Assembly (NCBI GenBank): GCA_027886175.1
Contig: JAJNNQ010000130.1
Location: 13,409,501 to 13,473,500, forward strand
Origin: Phylloscopus collybita
Taxonomy: Eukaryota; Chordata; Aves; Passeriformes; Phylloscopidae
Direction of reading: 5' to 3'
DNA length: 64,000 bases
Part shown: one piece after another, positions 24,339-37,825 of the stretch
How the letters are laid out: every line of letters begins with the position of its first letter
How positions within the stretch are numbered: the first letter of the stretch is position 1
Notes under the pieces: model-generated
Database searches by the model: none
What the model was told of the DNA's origin: nothing
Seen by the model: the letters and a program-made list of their open reading frames with translations, nothing else
Made by a program: the position numbers and the translations under genes

Positions 24339-24364
24339 AGCTGGAAGTTTTAAGACTTCCAGCT
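24339..24364. repeat. Perfect-arm hairpin beside the LTR
   Basis: AGCTGGAAGT and ACTTCCAGCT are exact 10 bp inverted repeats separated by TTTAAG, itself nearly symmetric. It lies 73 bp outside the right LTR end. It could be a stem-loop or a dimeric binding site; no T-run or other context indicates its function. Confidence 0.75.
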
Positions 24365-24369
24365 CTACC

Positions 24370-27300
24370 ATGGGATTCCTGCATGACTTCATTCAGGCCA
24401 CTGCACTACAGCAGTCCCACAGCATGGAGGGCCAAAGGGTCTGGAAGCTGGGTAATTCTTACAGATGTGGTGCCTTATGGCCTGAGCAGCTCAGCCAGCT
24501 GTGCTGCACCACCAGCAGCAGAACTGACTCTGCTTTTTGGCGCCTACAGTGTGAGCAGGCAGTCCTAGTCTGTTTCCCACAAATAACCATCACCAGCACC
24601 TATTCCTCGCTAATATTTACATTAGAACAGCTCTATATTAAAACCATGCTCTCTTCTCACTTCATATAGTAAGGAAAGCATAACAGTTTTGCCATCGTTT
24701 GTCAGTACACATTTCAAACCTGTCCTGTTTCTTAGCTCATCATCTTGAATGTCACAAGATCTATGCTTCCGCCACCATTATGATCTGTTAATAAAAGGTT
24801 ACTGCAGTGAAGATGAAGTTTTCTTAACTTAAAACATCTGTCACTTTGAAGAGTCAAGGGCAAAAATACTGTTAGCAAATTTATTCTTGCAAACGCTTGT
24901 ACAAGAGACTCTAAACTACAGCAGCCTTTAAAAACAAAAATAATTTTAAGTACCTATTTATATTCCCCAGGATGCATATTTCTTCTATACTCTTCGTCTG
25001 TTATGTGCAATCAACTAAATCTATTTCATTATTTACCTATTTAGTAGCCAAATATTATAATTTCAAACAAATCAGAACATTAATTCATGCTTATTTACAA
25101 AATTTCTGTTCTATGGGACAAATCTGGCTGTATTTTGGTATCTAAATAGTCATACTAAGAATACTGCATTATTTATAGCCAAAGGAGAAAAGAATTCAGG
25201 TAATGGTATTAATTTTAAACAGACAGGTTTTATTCACTGTTGTTTTATACATTCTGTATACCCTAGCACTATCTAGAACATATTTTTCTTAGACTTGATG
25301 GAATTATATTCTCAGAGTGTTTTGGTTTTTTTTTCCCTTGGGACACCGAACATAAGCCAATAACTCACCCTGAACTGCTGAAGTTGAGTATTACCTGAAG
25401 TGATGTGCTGTCCAAAGCTTGGCAGATGCAACCATTTACAAGTTTTTAAGTCTGATATCTTGGCCAAAATCCAATAAAGTCAGTAATCATCCGGCCTTCA
25501 AAAACCTGCTTGTAATGATACAGAAACAAGGTAGATTCATGAATGTTTCAGAGAATTTGGGCTTAGCTCGAGACCAGATTTCCAGATCCCCTCACTCCAG
25601 CTTCACATCAAGCATGCAGTGTAGGAGTGTTCCACTGATACCACCAGGGTTTGCCTTTGAGACAAGGAAGACAAGCATGTTGATCCTCCACCAAGGGCAT
25701 GAAGAAAGCACATCAGACCTCTGGGGTAATTCTGGGGACATGCTTTAATCTTAACCCAAAGCTGGGTTTCTCAACTCCCTCTGTTAAATGTCTGCTTTCC
25801 AGTTACCCACTGCAATGCTACAACCTCTGGAGACATGAAAAGAAGAACGATAAATGAAGATACATGTCATTATAGGGAAATTCAAAACTGAAGTACTCAC
25901 TTTGCAACATGAAGTCTATGAGACTGCAGTCTTAAATATTGATTTTGTATTCATTGTCATTGACAGAAGCAATTCTATTTTTGCTGGATGTAATAAATAT
26001 GACTTTAAACAGAATAAGGCCCTTTCAGCAAGAAATTTTCCATATATCTGTTTATAAGCCTAAAATTAAAGCTGCTAAAACTGAAAAGAGAAAAAAATAA
26101 CCAAGGGGGTTTTCAAAAATTTAAAACTCTATCATGCATAAATGGAGCTCATCAGCAAAAGTAATTTCCCTGCAGAAAACACTCCATCTTTTGTTTTATG
26201 TAAGTTAGCAACATGAATATTTCATTCCTAGAGAAACTGCCGTTACCCTTTTGCATTTCATAGCTATGCTTGCTGTCTCAGATACATAAGCTTATTTTAT
26301 TCTCACTTTGCTGTTCAAGTCTATTGCAATTACAGGTTTTACTGTATCTCAGTAGATAATAGAGTTTGGAATCTGATATTAGCAGCAACTACATCCTTTG
26401 TCCCTAACATTCCCTCTAGAAAAGTAGATGGGAAGAAAAGAACATAAAGGACAAATGACTGCACAGAGGATAATTATTCTCAAGATACCAATCATCATTT
26501 GGAAGGCACATCAGGTATCATTGTCCTCAAGTAGTTTAGGGTTTTTTCAAAACTACTGTCAACTTTGGCAAAATTTTACAATTAAACAAAACGTAGTAAA
26601 ACCACCTACACTGCATATCCACATTAAAACAATGGCCTGAATGAATACTGAACCTAATTTTGCTGTGAGATGTATTTCAACTCCAAGACAACAATAATAA
26701 AAATAATCAGTACAGTGGGCAACAGTGTATTCTTGACAGCTCTTGCACAAAACTGTGACCAAAATAGGTTGCACAAGAAGACAGACCCTATACCAGCTTG
26801 CATTTTAAATGAGTTTAATCTCAAAAAGCTTAAAAGTAAGCTTTTCCATCAAGATGAAAAGGTGAAGACAGACTATTTGACCTATATGTAGTTCCATTAC
26901 CATCGCAAATTCTCTTCTTTGAGAGCAATTTTATTCTTAATTTTGTTACTTGGCATGTCAGAGTCTGAGCGGCTGATTTTCTCATTTAGGGTTGTTGAGG
27001 TTTTTTTCAATCATTTTGCAGGATTTTTTTTTTTTCAAGAGTGCACATGTATGGAAAGCAGTTGTATCACAGTTGTATCAGATCTTCCATCTAAACAGGA
27101 ATATACTTTCCTCTTTAAATGCAACAGACTTTTTGAACGGTGTAGCAGGCCTGACTACTGAGGCAAACTGGCCAAAGGTGACCTAATCTGAATCATGCTG
27201 CAAGGCAGACCACCAGTCAGAGGACCACACATGAACAGTCTACAGGATTAAATAACCCTACAACTGTAATACTGTAAGACAGCAATGAAAAGATTTTGCC

Positions 27301-28780
27301 ACTTAAGTTAAAAGATTAGCAAGGGGAGAGTCATGCTCCAGAACACCTGTGTCTAATCATGCACAGAGAAAAAAAAAACAAAACAACCACTGTCCCATAA
27401 AAGTCATCTGGTAACAAGAAGCATTAAGTGTAAAACATGACTCTCAGATCAATGGTCAAAGTGCAGGTTTTTCTGCTGCTGTATTTTTGAAGCCTTTGAG
27501 AGGTGAGATACATTCCAAATTACTTTCCATGTTATTTTAGCTATCTCCTTTTTCCTTCATCCTCCATATAGTTTTCAAATTGTTTATTCTCAGCATGAAA
27601 CCATTTGCCTAGGCAAGGACTCACAATAAAGACATCAGGACAAGAGCACCCCATGCCTAGAAAGCTTAAAATTTGTCTCAAAGATATGCATCAGTGTTTG
27701 TGCCTTGTTCCACCGTGTAAGATCTACAAAGGTAACAAATCTGTCATTTGTGATTTCTGGCAAGAAAAGAACTGTAAAAATTCACCTTTTAACTAAAGTC
27801 ATCAGTGTAAAAGGGAGAGTCTATCAATGTATAAGGTGGAAGTTTTACAACTGAGTTGGGTGGGAGAATGCATGACCTACTAAAGAATTTATGTTGGTAT
27901 TCAAAGTTTAACTATTGCAGAATCAGAAACTGACTTAGCACAACTTCTCAGTTTTAGAGTAGTTTACATGCAAACTATTACTCCTCCTTGTGAATCCTGC
28001 TCAGCATTAGGAAATGGCTGATCCTATAATGTAGCTCCATCTTTGGTGTGGTGATCAACACTTTTGACCTGCTTTGTAAATCACTGTTATGTTTTTAATT
28101 TGTTAGAGAAATGCATTGCATTGCATGCTTGCTTTATTTTACTTTATGAGGTCCTGAATCATCGTGGATAAAAATATGCTGACTTACATCTCAAATAATA
28201 TTCCATATGACCTAAAATCATTACAGATATTGAGGATATTAGCCAGTAAGCCTCATGTCTCCTTAGCTTTCCCTCTCTTCATCTACTCTAATTTGTCTTT
28301 AATTCTTTTGGTGTGCTTAACCTCACTAGTGGTCATAGGGATTGAGAAATTTACTTCATTAGAAAGGGTAGTAGTGCCATATAAATACCTAATCACCCGT
28401 CATTTGAAATTTGCAAGAGGCAATTGCCAAGAAGGGACATCAGAAAACAGTTGCCTCGTCCTCAATAAAAAGTTTTTTATATAACTTATTGTTACTGGGG
28501 CAGGCCCCTTCTATGAAAGATGCCAAAGGTATTCCAGAATATAAATACTGAATGACGACTGCAAAAGTTAGTTGATGACATTTATAAATTAATTAACAAA
28601 TATCATGTAGAACAAGATGTTGGAATTCCTACTGATAGCCCAAATTTTGTAGAGGTCTGCAGGGTCTTCTGTATTTCAAAAATCACCAAATCACCAAGAC
28701 TTCCCACTCTGTAGCAGAGGCTGAATTGGGACTACAAAGACAATTTTCTAATTGCAGGTGGAGTGAAAAAAGAAATATGT
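24370..28780. other. Unique AT-rich stretch
   Basis: No recognised gene. A slightly GC-richer patch at 24.37-24.57 kb carries overlapping frames (99 and 61 codons), and a 109-codon plus frame lies at 25419-25748. None has convincing exon borders. I see no transposon family. Confidence 0.45.

Positions 28781-28782
<2 letters not shown>

Positions 28783-28823
<41 letters not shown>
28783..28823. repeat. Poly-T tract (T41)
   Basis: An uninterrupted run of 41 T. On the minus strand it would be a poly-A tail, but the sequence upstream on that strand shows no AATAAA, and I find no flanking duplication. A processed retrocopy is therefore not supported. Confidence 0.95.
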
Positions 28824-28829
28824 CTTGGG

Positions 28830-31800
28830 ATTTACTTGGTTTTTAGATATTAGAAGTTATCTCTTTTCAACCTAAAATCCTAGACAAACAAGCAGTAAAC
28901 AGCCAAAACGCTTTCCTGCCTGAAGTTGCTGTATTACCTTGCTCTGTATACAGGACAAATTATCAGTGAACATATGCTCTTGCACAGTAGTGCTTTTGGA
29001 GAGAGGTGATTTTCTAGTTCCTTCATACTCTGATTTCTGTCTTTGACTGTTGTTAAGAATACAGCCCTAAATCAGTGCTATTTCCTGTATTTTAACATAA
29101 AACATAAGAAAAAAGAATGGCATAACTCGTGAACAAAGTCTTGTGCCAATACTCAAATCTTTCAGTGAAAGCAACAGAGTCTAACTTTGTTTCAAAGTGG
29201 TTACTCAACTTGTCCATTAAACCACATTTCAAAAAACAGCACAATTCTATTATCAGGCTCATATTGCTTTATCCTTTTTATCTTTTATGGCATCACATTT
29301 AACAACAAATATTTTACACAATTATTTAACTGTGTTTTTCAGAATGTAGACTGAGATAGAAACTAATGCAAGGAAATTATTTTCCTAAGGAGTTGGATTG
29401 TTTCCTAATTGTTTATTATATATGTATTCTCTTGCCAGAAATCAAGATTTAAAATTCCATCTTCTTCAACACTCTAATGTTGTTTGGATCTCTGAAGCAT
29501 TTATATTTAATTTCACAGCAGTGTTACAATTCAAGTGCTATATTTTAATGTCTGCAGCAGCCAATTGTTGATTTGTTTTCTTTCAGGCAAAATGCAAATA
29601 AACTCTTAAGAGGTTTGCTTGCAACCCTTGTGTTTGAGTTAATACATTTGCAGTGAATAAATTAAAATAAGTCCAAATATGACTTTTTAAGGCCCTCTTG
29701 AATTTAAAAACTCCATCTAGTGAAAAAAACACACAATGAAAGAAAAAAAAATAACAAAAACCAACCAAACAAAACAAACCCAAAAACATTATTCAGAAGT
29801 TTTCCTATGAGAAGTAACTAGAAACAAACTCTCATGAACTTGGGCCATTTCCAGTATAGGTTTACCCCAACCACAAATTCCAAGGGTGTGGAAATGAGCA
29901 GCCCTTAATGCGCCAACGCCACTTTGAGTTTTCCCCTTGAAGTCCATCCTTGGCTGTGAAGACATTCCTGTAAACCGCATCTTCAAATTGCCTCTGAGCT
30001 AACTGCCTCATGGAGCAATCCAGAAAGGACAAGCAAATGCTGTCTTTGTCAGAGCATTCACCTTCCTGTTTAAAATCTCTTAAAATCCATCCCTCCTCTT
30101 CTCCATTTGCTGTGGTTGCTATGACTGAAGCACAAACACTTGGGATGGTGGACTTCAGAGACAGAGGAAGCAGCAGCAAAGAGAGGGGAGTAACCAGACC
30201 AGGTCCTCCTGGGCTCAGGAGAACACACTCCCTCACAGTAGACTCCAGATTCATGGCTCCCTAGACGTCTCAGACTGACCTACACTGGAAGAAATCCCAA
30301 AATATAAGAAAAAAACCCTGCATTTTAAGGGGTTACCAAGCAGATCAGCTTCAGAATTAGGCTACAGATTGTAAAGACAGTCAAGATGGTAACTGGCCAG
30401 GTTTAACAGGTTAGAACAATCACTTAGGGTTACTTTCCATCAGAGGTAACAACAGCTAAGAAGGATATAAACATTTTTTAAAAGCATAGATGTATGCAAA
30501 AATTAATCTCGGAAGGGTGAGCCTAAGAAACTTTTTCAAATATAATATTTGCAATTACACTTATTTTCCAGTCAAAAACGCTTTGCCAAAGCCCTTTTGA
30601 TGATGAGCTTGGTCTTTCAAATAAAGCAAGGAATTGGAAGTTGGAAAGGTTGGGGTTTCTGATGTATCTCTCTCTCTCCTGAGCACAACAAGAAAATTTA
30701 TCTGACTTTTAAGAATATCAGCTCATTTTTTCAATGGTGCCTTGTGAGATGATTTAATTTTTATAAGATTGGCTAACACCCCAAGAGCACCATGCTTCAC
30801 AGAAAAATATTTTTAAAACCTAGCCAATGCATCTGAAAACTACCTGCATCAGAAATATTTCAAATATTTCTCATTTTTTTTGAACTACCTTGCAGCTCTA
30901 ACACAACAACAACAAATCTACAAGAACACTTGAAGAGCAACTCTGGTCTTATTGGAATCAATTGAAAGAAATGGGATGAAGTCTTAAAGTAACAATGCTG
31001 TAATGAACACCAGGTACTGCAGAGACAAGCAGCTTTCAGATTTCAAATCATGTTGAATCAAATTGATCCCTAGTACATTTCTCTCCAGTTTAAAAAGCCT
31101 GTTACCTCTGCCTGGAAGGCTAAAATTGGTCTTCAGATTTGTATTTACTCAATTAGTTTTAATTTTATTTTTAGACTCAGTTATGAAAAATTTTTAGTGT
31201 TTTTATTCATATATTTTTCATCCAAGAAAACTCCTTCTTTTTTATAAAAAATTGTTTCCTATTTGGAAATATAACCATTTTTATAAAAAAAAGATAGATT
31301 CATGTTTGAGGCATAGCCTGAAAAACTGTTAAGAAGGAGCAAAGATTATTACAGTAACTATGCAAATAATTGGTCTGATTTTTTGAAGTGAAAGACATTA
31401 TTATTTTGAATAACAGATTTTATAATGAGGTCAAGAATTAAATCCTCTGAAATTTTTGCCAGATGGCTGTTAATTTCATAACTTCCACCTTCACTTTTCA
31501 CAAGTATTGAAATGTACTCTGAAAAACAAATTACTCTTTGGAGTTTACTGACTGAGAGGATTGTACCAAAAAAATACAGATTATCACATCCTTGCTAGAA
31601 TAGACTAAACAGGAGTTCATACTTGGGCAAAGTTAATTCATTTACAAGTAAATAATCACAAATCATGAATTAATGCTTCCATATTTCTGCTTAACTCCTC
31701 CTTTGATCTTTATTACAAATGAGAAAATATCTTAATAACCCTTTAACAATGTTTATTTTGACAAAGGAATATGTATGGGCAGATGACATTTCAGTAAGTT

Positions 31801-32159
31801 AAGTATTACTGGGTCCTCCCTTTTCATTTTGTGCATCCCAACATGCAGTATGAAAGCTGAGAATTGCAAAGGCAGACAAAATTCAAAGCAGAAAAAATTG
31901 ACATCAAAACAAGTTCCACCCAAAAAAAAAGTGACAGGACAGATATCAAGAACTGAGAAAAGGATTTTACATTGTGTTCATATTCCTTTTATCTATAACC
32001 TATTGATAGCTCCGTGCAATATAAAATACCAGTACTATAAAATACCTAAAAATATCTATCTAATGCAGTACCTTGTGCAGTGACCTCCAGTATTTCTGGA
32101 TCAAGTCCCTTGGCAGCCCAGGACATCCAACTATCATATTTTTTAAATTTCATCTCCAG
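28830..32159. other. Mostly unique stretch with one GC-richer patch
   Basis: The interval 29.88-30.27 kb is GC-richer and open on both strands (130 codons minus at 29862-30254, 84 codons plus at 30010-30264). The minus frame contains a plausible acidic, protein-like segment but no clear splice sites or start, so I leave it uncalled. The rest is AT-rich unique sequence. Confidence 0.4.
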
Positions 32160-32308
32160 CCTACCAAGATCAGTAATACAGGAGGGGAACATCTCTCTTC
32201 TGAAACTGAATACCAGCATTCAAAAGACACTAGACCTGACATCAAATGAAGAAACAGCAGCTTTGCTTCAAGCAACTTGTTATCTTTCTGTATTTGAATT
32301 ACAATGCT
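32160..32308 (+). CDS. Candidate internal exon, unknown protein
   Basis: Seen: a 149 bp block, a common exon size, preceded by a strong 3' splice site (a long T-rich tract ending TTTCATCTCCAG) and followed by GCT|GTAAGTAG. The frame, entered in phase 2 and left in phase 1, runs about 49 codons. It begins LPRSVIQEGNISLLKLN and continues into a leucine/alanine-rich part (EETAALLQATCYLSVFEL) suggesting an amphipathic helix. The frame extends upstream past the acceptor to an ATG at 32080, which is not needed. Inferred: an exon continuing the candidate at 14052, whose phase-2 end matches. Protein not recognised; a TPR- or HEAT-like helical repeat is one guess from composition. No family motif is visible. 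Confidence 0.4.
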
Positions 32309-32975
32309 GTAAGTAGTAAAGCTTCTGGGTAGAAAAATGGTCACAGAAAATCCAGCCTGCAAAAACTGGATTGATCACAAATTAAGAAGAAATTTAGTAA
32401 AAACTGGGAACTAACGAGAAAAACACACACACTCTGCAAACTTTCATCTGGGTTCAAAAGGAATCACATATCTGCATCATCAGAACGATCCCAAATGTCA
32501 ACAGCAACCTTTTCCTTTCATCTGCCTAACTTGCAGGAGAAACGTCTCAGTTAATTTGTACTTTGATACATAGAGGCTCAGAAGTCACTGAGAGTTGAGC
32601 ACACATTTAGTTATAACAAGGTAAAACTAACTCTCCCACCTTTATCCATATTCTCCCTTTTCTTCTTTTCACAGAAGAACTGTTGACAAGGATTGCCTCT
32701 TCCTTAGCGTGTCTTGTAATAACCACACTAAGAATTCAGTCCTAACTGCAAAACTTCCCAGCTTTCAAAAATTCAGCCAAAACTTCCTTCTATTATTGTC
32801 AATCAAATGATATCACACAGTTCCCCAGTTGGTACCAGAATCCTAGACAAGTGATAGAGGTGACATTTCAATGACATGGGCGTCTTTACTTTTTTATAAG
32901 CTAATATGAGGAAGATTTAGCTGTTGTTCAGAAGACAGAACATCTGGTAACATGGGCCAAGTTACAAGTACTTAC

Positions 32976-33194
32976 AGCTTTTGTCTTTCATAATCACCTT
33001 CATAATCAGAAGGCTCCAATTTTGAAATTGCTTTGACATCTTTTTGTTTCAGTTCTTTACTGTGAAACGCACTCCAAAGATTCCCAGTGACATTATTCAC
33101 CAGCGTCTTGACATGATGTAACCATGATGGGTTTGCATCACTGACATCTCTGAAGACTTGGAAGAGCATTTCATCTGACATTGTAGTATCATGT
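32976..33194 (-). CDS. Candidate internal exon, unknown protein (minus strand)
   Basis: Seen on the minus strand: an acceptor ending GAATTCACAG, a 219 bp block open in one frame (phase 2 in, phase 2 out), then CT|GTAAGTAC. The frame contains MSDEMLFQVFRDVSDANPSW near its start and ends with an acidic segment (KLEPSDYEGDYERQKL). It is rich in D, E and K with no cysteine, unlike chance frames in this AT-rich DNA, which favours coding. The acceptor's pyrimidine tract is only fair. I do not recognise the protein. It lies 670 bp from the plus-strand candidate at 32160, so at least two genes would be needed if both are real. On the opposite strand a short open stretch follows TTTTTGTTTCAG at 33041-33052 and ends in TAA, an alternative reading. 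Confidence 0.4.
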
Positions 33195-33199
33195 CTGTG

Positions 33200-36100
33200 A
33201 ATTCACAGTGACATGCAAGAGAGATGATTGTGATAAATAAAATAAAACAAAACACCAAACAAACAAACAAAAAAAAAATAAGCCAAAAACAGACTTCTGT
33301 AGTGATAAGGAAATTTTCGGCACTACAAAATGGAATAAGGAAAAATAACAGATTTTTTTTTTTTTAACCTCAACTATTTCCAAGCCTTTTAATTAATGCA
33401 GAAAAACATGTTTTTCTATGTTTTCAGACTAGACAAATAAACTACACACAAAGTATGCAAAACTACAACCCCATTACATGTAGATCATTTATCAATTTGA
33501 ATTATGCATGAAGATTTCTAACACTGTGGAGCTTGGTCATCTCAGAATGGGAGCTCTAAAAGACACCAATCATAAAAATGTGTTGCAGATACATGAATAG
33601 AAGTGCCAGAGACAAACACTTGAAAGAGTTTGTGCTGATTGCTTTTATTTAGACTGAAATGCCTTCCTCTTAATGATCTAAATTATGATTTATTATAACT
33701 ATTGTGATTAACTAGTATTAAAGTCCTGACCTGCATATTCCAGTCAAACATATGTATGGGCTTGGGGTTTGTTTTTCTTTGAAAACTAAACGAGGGTCAC
33801 ATTTTTTCCCTAACAATGACAAAGGGAAAGACCCAAATTTTTGACTATAACTGTACTTAAAAAATTAGCTTAAAAAAAGCTAAAGCTTTCTCCTCTCTCT
33901 GGAACACATTCAGGTGGCAGCTGAGGGCATTTTTCAGGCAAAATCAACGAAGTTAAAGCAGTTAACCCCACATCCTGGTGAGTTGTCTCCTTCGAGCACA
34001 AGGTGTAGGATTAATAAGATGGGGAAAAGGGCTGCTGAAGGGAGGCTCTCATGATGCACTTGATGGCTCAAATGTGGGAAGAACAGGGTCTGCTGAGGAA
34101 ATCCTGGACAAATTTTCTGGATCAGCCTTGCCCAGTGAGAAGTATGAAGGTTTGTGCACACAGACGTGTGCCAACATGCAAAGAGTGAGAGCATCTCTTC
34201 AATAATCCCCAGCACAGCACTCCAGTCATCTGGAGAACTTTTAGTCAAAAACTGTCAGCATGAGACATCATCTGAGCAAGAGCTCTCACTTCCTCCAGAG
34301 GGTCATAACTTCAGATCTAAAACACTAAGACTTAAACCCTTAAGCCATTTTTTGTGGCACAAGCTCTAATTGCCTATAAATCATGCTGTGTTACCTGCTT
34401 GACACATAAAGCTTGTCTATAAATAAAAACATTGCCTTAAAATCCATATTCCTGCATGGCACTGAATTGAAAATATGGCAGAGTTGTTTGTTTGTTTTAA
34501 AGCTCCAGCTTCATAAGAAAACACTTTAAAGGGGGGCATCCTTTTTGATTGTTGGGGTTTTTTGATGGGATCCAGTAAAGTATCAGTAGTTTCCAACATT
34601 CTCTCCCTTCCTTGGAATTTATAGATCACAGCAATAATTTTTTGCTCTGTGACTGAGAGTCCATCATGTACTAGAGATCTTCTGTGATTTGAAACACCTA
34701 CACAAGTGCTTTAGAGCTACTTCTGAGATCCTTGGAACTGCCTTAGTGTGTGTGAACCATGAAGCCAGTGAAATTTTTATAAAGTTTCACTGTTCTTAAT
34801 TTTTTTTAATCTTTCTTTTATATATCTAGAACAAGAGTCTGGGTCTTCTGGAGGCACGTAGAGAGGAGCAGAGCTGAACCATCTGGGGCAATGTATGTTG
34901 CTCTCAGCTGGCAGACCAGCCCCAATGCTCTCATACACCATGGCATCCTCCTGAGCTGCATCATGAGTGTGATTGAGAGAGCTTCCAGAGGAAGAGAGAA
35001 CAAGGTGGATTTTATACACATTAATAGGTCACAAACCACCAGAAAAGAAAAGAAAAAAAAAAAAAAAAAACCACCACCAACAAACCTGATGTTAAACAAA
35101 AGAGCCTCAACAGCAGGGAAATATTACACATCCCAGAAACATTACACATCCCAGTGCAGCCTGAGCATCCTGGGTGGTATGAGAACACCACTGGTGAGTA
35201 ACTCTTCTCCTTTAACATCCTCAAGAATCTGGTGTCCTCAGCTAGATCCTGAGAAGGGTTTTGCCATCACCAGATGTCCTTGGCTTGGGATAACTGACAG
35301 CAGCCAGTACCTGACACAGTTTGCTGGTCCTGTCTAATAAAGAGACCAAACTGCATAGGTTTTACTGTTTTTAAAACAGTCTGTATGGCTACTCTCCTTT
35401 CTCTCTGTGCTTAACAGCGCTCATGCAGTTAAGATTAGGCACAGGGAGACACCATCTACAAAATGCCTCATAAATTTATGCTTGTACCTGTCTATGCAGA
35501 GAGAAAGGCAAGTGGAGCAGAAACCAGGTTTTCTTCTATAAAAGGCTCTATGTGCAGGAAGAGTTAAAATGAACACATCCACTGTAGCAGAGTCTGCTGT
35601 TGTGGCATCTAGGGCAGCAAGAAATTTAAAAAAAAAAAAAAAAAGAAAAAAGATAAAACAAGACAAATGTACGTGTTTCAGTCATGTGAGCCACTCAGAG
35701 CCGTCAATGTAAAAGAGGAGCCTTTCTGCCTTTTCAGGCAAGAGATAACCAAGGCATAAGATGACTCTGTATCAGGACTTTACTAAATCTTTTGGCTGAA
35801 AACTCTCATTAGAAGTATGTGGACAAAACAGCTTGAATTTTAGAGCCACAGGCCTGTGCCAACATGGGAAAAAGGTACAAAAAAGGGAAAAGTTGACTAA
35901 ATTTTAGAGAAGCTTAGGCAGAGCAAAGGAATACTTAATTACTTTACCAAATTAAGATTTTTATTGCATCCTCCCTTGCCTGCTTCTGTCTCATTGAAAA
36001 TGTTTATAAGAGGATAGAAAACAAATTTGGACAGAGAAACCTCTGAGAACAGCATTTGCTAGCATGCAGACTGCCAGAAACACACTTCTTTGATCTGGAC

Positions 36101-37478
36101 AAAAGGAAAATGTCCAGTTTTGAAAGTGGTATTTAGCTGACATTATTTTAAGTATCCCTTTTGCTACAATATGAGAATCACAGCACTGAGCAAAAGGCCA
36201 TCCACAGCTTTGTTATTATTAACAAAAATGTGAATGGCTTAAAGTTATTTAAAGCTAAATAATTTTTATTATAATCCTAAATATTTTGTTGGGTTTTTTT
36301 CATAAGCAAATGGCATTCATGAAATGCAGCTGAAGGTTCAAACTACTTATAATATACACACTGTAATATAGAGATGTTCTGCAACTGCATTGGCTACAAC
36401 CAAAAAGCAATAAGTAGGGTTCTAGATTCTGCAAGGCTGTTGAAATCAATCTCTCTTGATTCCAATGCTAAAATAAGAAACTTGGTATAATTCTAAAAGC
36501 AATGTTTAGCATTTTCCATTCTTCTCAGCCACGGCAATCTAAGTCTTGCTTCCAGAACCAAGTCTCATTAAAATGAATGCCATAAATTAGATCCATCTCC
36601 TGCAATTGGGAATTCTCATTCTAGGCTCCTCAGAAAAGCATAGGTCAAAATCCTGCAACTGAATCATATAGGGACACCCAGTAACACTGGATACTTCCAG
36701 GGAATACTAGTAGCAAGCATTTTACAATCACCTCAACAGCTGAAACTCCTTCATGGAAATTTGAGGGGCAATTTAAAACAGCAATAAAAACCACAAACAG
36801 AAATCACATGTGGGTTATTTGCAAACAGGAAAGAATCCTCCATCGGTCAAATTAATTGTTCTTTCAAACTGCTCACACAGCTCTCTGACATTGTTTTCTA
36901 CCATTAGTCACTCAGAGTGCATATGTGGACAACCATCCTGACAGGGTTGCTCCTACTGCTCTGGTGTGATGATTGCCTCTTCTGGTAATCATATCCAGTA
37001 ACTCAAAAAATAAAAGTCACCTTATAATCAATCATTGTTTTAAATTTCCTTATCTTTATTATAGATTAATACCACTGTGACCTACCAGCACTGCTCCAAG
37101 TGAAATACAAGAAAGAAGCCTGCAGCATGAGTACTGTTTGACTTGCATACTTGTAACTTATTTAAAAATCTGGACAGAATATTAATGTGACAAGGTAAGA
37201 AGCAGCTGAGCATGTTAAAGTGTTAATGCACCTGTCTTACTTCATAGAAATAAAGTGACACTTTTGGATGGTTCAAGTGGGTGAATAACCCACTATGAAA
37301 GCAAAACCTTTACTCTGCTGGTTTATGTCACAGGAGTCATATCAGGTATTAATAATTGAAGAACCTCATTTGTACAATTGTCTGATTTTTCTGTGTCAAA
37401 TTTTCAGCAACAATAGAATATGAAACAATTTAAGTGACAGAGAGTTAAAAAAACCACTAATCTAGTTGACTGAGTGTA
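33200..37478. other. Mostly unique stretch with A-tracts
   Basis: Contains A18 at 35053-35070, an A-run near 35630-35650 and a duplicated 14-mer ATTACACATCCCAG (35123-35136 and 35141-35154; period 18). The patch 34.85-35.35 kb is GC-richer and ends near an AATAAAGAGACC word; it may be an old retroelement but I cannot show ends. A 22 bp exon-like block on the minus strand (34395-34416; acceptor TTTTTATTTATAG, donor CAG|GTAACA) and a 39 bp one on the plus strand (35155-35193; donor CTG|GTGAGT) are weak. Confidence 0.4.
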
Positions 37479-37479
37479 A

Positions 37480-37825
37480 ATCACAGAATTACAGAATGGT
37501 TTGGGTTGGGAGGAGACCTCGAAGACCTTCTGGTTCCAAACCCTTGCCATGGGCAGGGACACTTTCCACTGGACCAGGTTGCTCCATCCAACCAAGCCTT
37601 GAACACTTCCAGGGTTGAGATAGATGTTGCCCCATCTTCTCTGGGCAACCTACTCCAATGCCTCCCTATCCTCACAGTAACGAAATTCTTCCTAATATCT
37701 AATTTAAATTTATTCTCCTTCAGCTTACACTCACTATTACTTGTCTTATCACTCCATAACCTTATAAGAAGCCACTCTCTTTTTTTTTGTGGAGCCCTTT
37801 CAGGTACTGGCCTGCTGCTTTTAGT
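37480..37825 (-). mobile_element. CR1 LINE, 3' fragment
   Basis: On the plus strand this reads as a reverse-complemented CR1. It starts with TCACAGAATTACAGAATGG, then GGTTGGGAGGAGACCT, CCATGGGCAGGGAC, CCACTGGACCAGGTTGCTCC, TGGGCAACCTACTCCAATG, and a TCTAATTTAAATTTATTCTCC region. It ends in the coding-side phrase CCCTTTCAGGTACTGG. About 345 bp are present, reaching into the end of the reverse-transcriptase-encoding region. The copy is 5'-truncated, and the reading frame on its sense strand is broken by stops. It faces the next CR1 copy in inverted orientation. Confidence 0.95.

Noticed and set aside
34891..35337. 148-codon plus-strand frame
   Set aside because: It reads through an A18 tract as poly-lysine and its two halves look unrelated.
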